Below, in pieces: positions 5,833-6,251 of a stretch of DNA of 6,251 bases. Under the pieces are notes generated by a model that saw nothing but the letters and a program-made list of their open reading frames with translations, was not told the origin of the DNA and did not search any database. The stretch's first letter is position 1. Each line of letters opens with the position of its first letter. The position numbers and the translations under genes were made by a program. Source of the stretch: JAJPJX01 sp964568355 (lineage in GTDB: Bacteria; Acidobacteriota; Terriglobia; Bryobacterales; Bryobacteraceae); assembly GCA_964568355.1 (NCBI GenBank), contig CAZMRK010000475.1, positions 1 to 6,251 of the forward strand, read 5' to 3'.

Positions 5833-6251
5833 ATGGCGTGTCCCTTCTTCTACCCGGTCGAGTGGATGGATCGCGGGGCCGGGGCAAGGATGGTGCCTTT
5901 AGGGGACGCCTGGTCCGGCACCTGCCATGCGGATCCGGAGCGCCCGTCTCGCCCCGAGGAAAGCGCTCTCATTCCTCTCTGCAATCTGGGCTACGCTTCC
6001 GCCTGTCCGCATTTTCCAGGAAATGGCTCTCCGCAAGCGACGCGTTTCAGCGTGACCCGGGATCAAAACGGAGTGATCCGGCTGGATTTCGTGCTGGAGC
6101 GGGATTACCTGCCTGTGGAGCATGGGCCGCTGGTGTACTCGCGCGAGAGCCGCACGTTTGTGGTATCGCACGCGAGCACGCTGGTACAACGCCAGGCGGA
6201 GGCATACCTGGAAAGCTATCTGCGGCGCAAGACCACCCCTCATCATGCTGA
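5833..6251 (+). CDS. Conserved hypothetical protein with four cysteines, partial at the right edge
   Basis: From the ATG at 5833 the frame stays open for 139 codons to the window edge. The start MACPFFYPVEWMDRG is followed by PLGDAWSGTC, then LCNLGYASACPHFP, and a more regular second half (TRFSVTRDQNGVIRLDFVLERDY, then QRQAEAYLESYLRRK). Cys3, Cys31, Cys50 and Cys58 lie within the first 60 residues and could bind a metal or iron-sulfur cluster. There is no signal peptide, so it should be cytoplasmic. I recall similar uncharacterised acidobacterial proteins with the same MACPFF start and cysteine order, but cannot give a function. This frame is preferred over two overlapping ones because of its composition, its cysteine pattern and the divergent promoter just ahead of it. 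The helix-rich end near residue 130 suggests the true C-terminus is close. Confidence 0.75.
   Translation, partial: MACPFFYPVEWMDRGAGARMVPLGDAWSGTCHADPERPSRPEESALIPLCNLGYASACPHFPGNGSPQATRFSVTRDQNGVIRLDFVLERDYLPVEHGPLVYSRESRTFVVSHASTLVQRQAEAYLESYLRRKTTPHHA

Noticed and set aside
5802..6251. Plus-strand open frame starting at 5802 that covers the right edge
   Set aside because: It starts inside the small TPR gene and is of low-complexity Arg/Gly/Ser composition; the frame from 5833 has a patterned sequence with conserved-looking cysteine motifs.

Overview
The window looks like a piece of a GC-rich Gram-negative bacterial chromosome, most likely an acidobacterium of the Solibacter/Bryobacter kind. 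This taxonomic guess is inference. It rests on the type of single-stranded DNA-binding protein, on a short TPR protein of a form I associate with Acidobacteria, and on the divergent small protein that starts MACPFFYP. No RNA gene, CRISPR array, insertion sequence or phage gene is visible.

Layout, left to right. (1) A bacterioferritin gene (bfr) on the minus strand is essentially complete; only the last base of its presumed stop codon lies outside the window. (2) Divergent from it, on the plus strand, is a secreted TPR protein. I start it at a TTG (527) because a good ribosome binding site and a clean signal peptide fit there. (3) ssb follows on the plus strand, with an intact OB fold and the acidic DDDVPF tail. 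(4) A roughly 200-base intergenic stretch holds a strong hairpin and the only marked AT-rich tract of the window. (5) A secreted protein of about 500 residues follows, probably a TIM-barrel protein of glycoside-hydrolase type. (6) Next is a cytoplasmic protein with a degenerate nucleotidyltransferase core followed by a four-cysteine cluster. (7) Converging on it from the minus strand is a broken alpha/beta hydrolase gene: its N-terminal and C-terminal parts are both recognisable, but they lie in different frames and the segment that should carry the nucleophilic serine is missing. (8) Directly upstream of the pseudogene, in the same orientation, is an intact small TPR protein. (9) Divergent from that, and running off the right edge, is a conserved small protein with four cysteines.

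The genes do not form one obvious pathway. bfr (iron storage) and ssb (DNA replication and repair) are housekeeping genes; the others are secreted or uncharacterised proteins. The small TPR gene and the broken hydrolase look like one transcription unit. The small TPR gene and the MACPFFYP gene are only 24 bases apart, start to start, and seem to share a near-symmetrical -10 element.

I do not see a convincing new multi-gene system. The items most worth a second look are the hydrolase deletion, the nucleotidyltransferase with its cysteine cluster, the unclassified secreted barrel protein, and the shared divergent promoter with very short or absent leaders.
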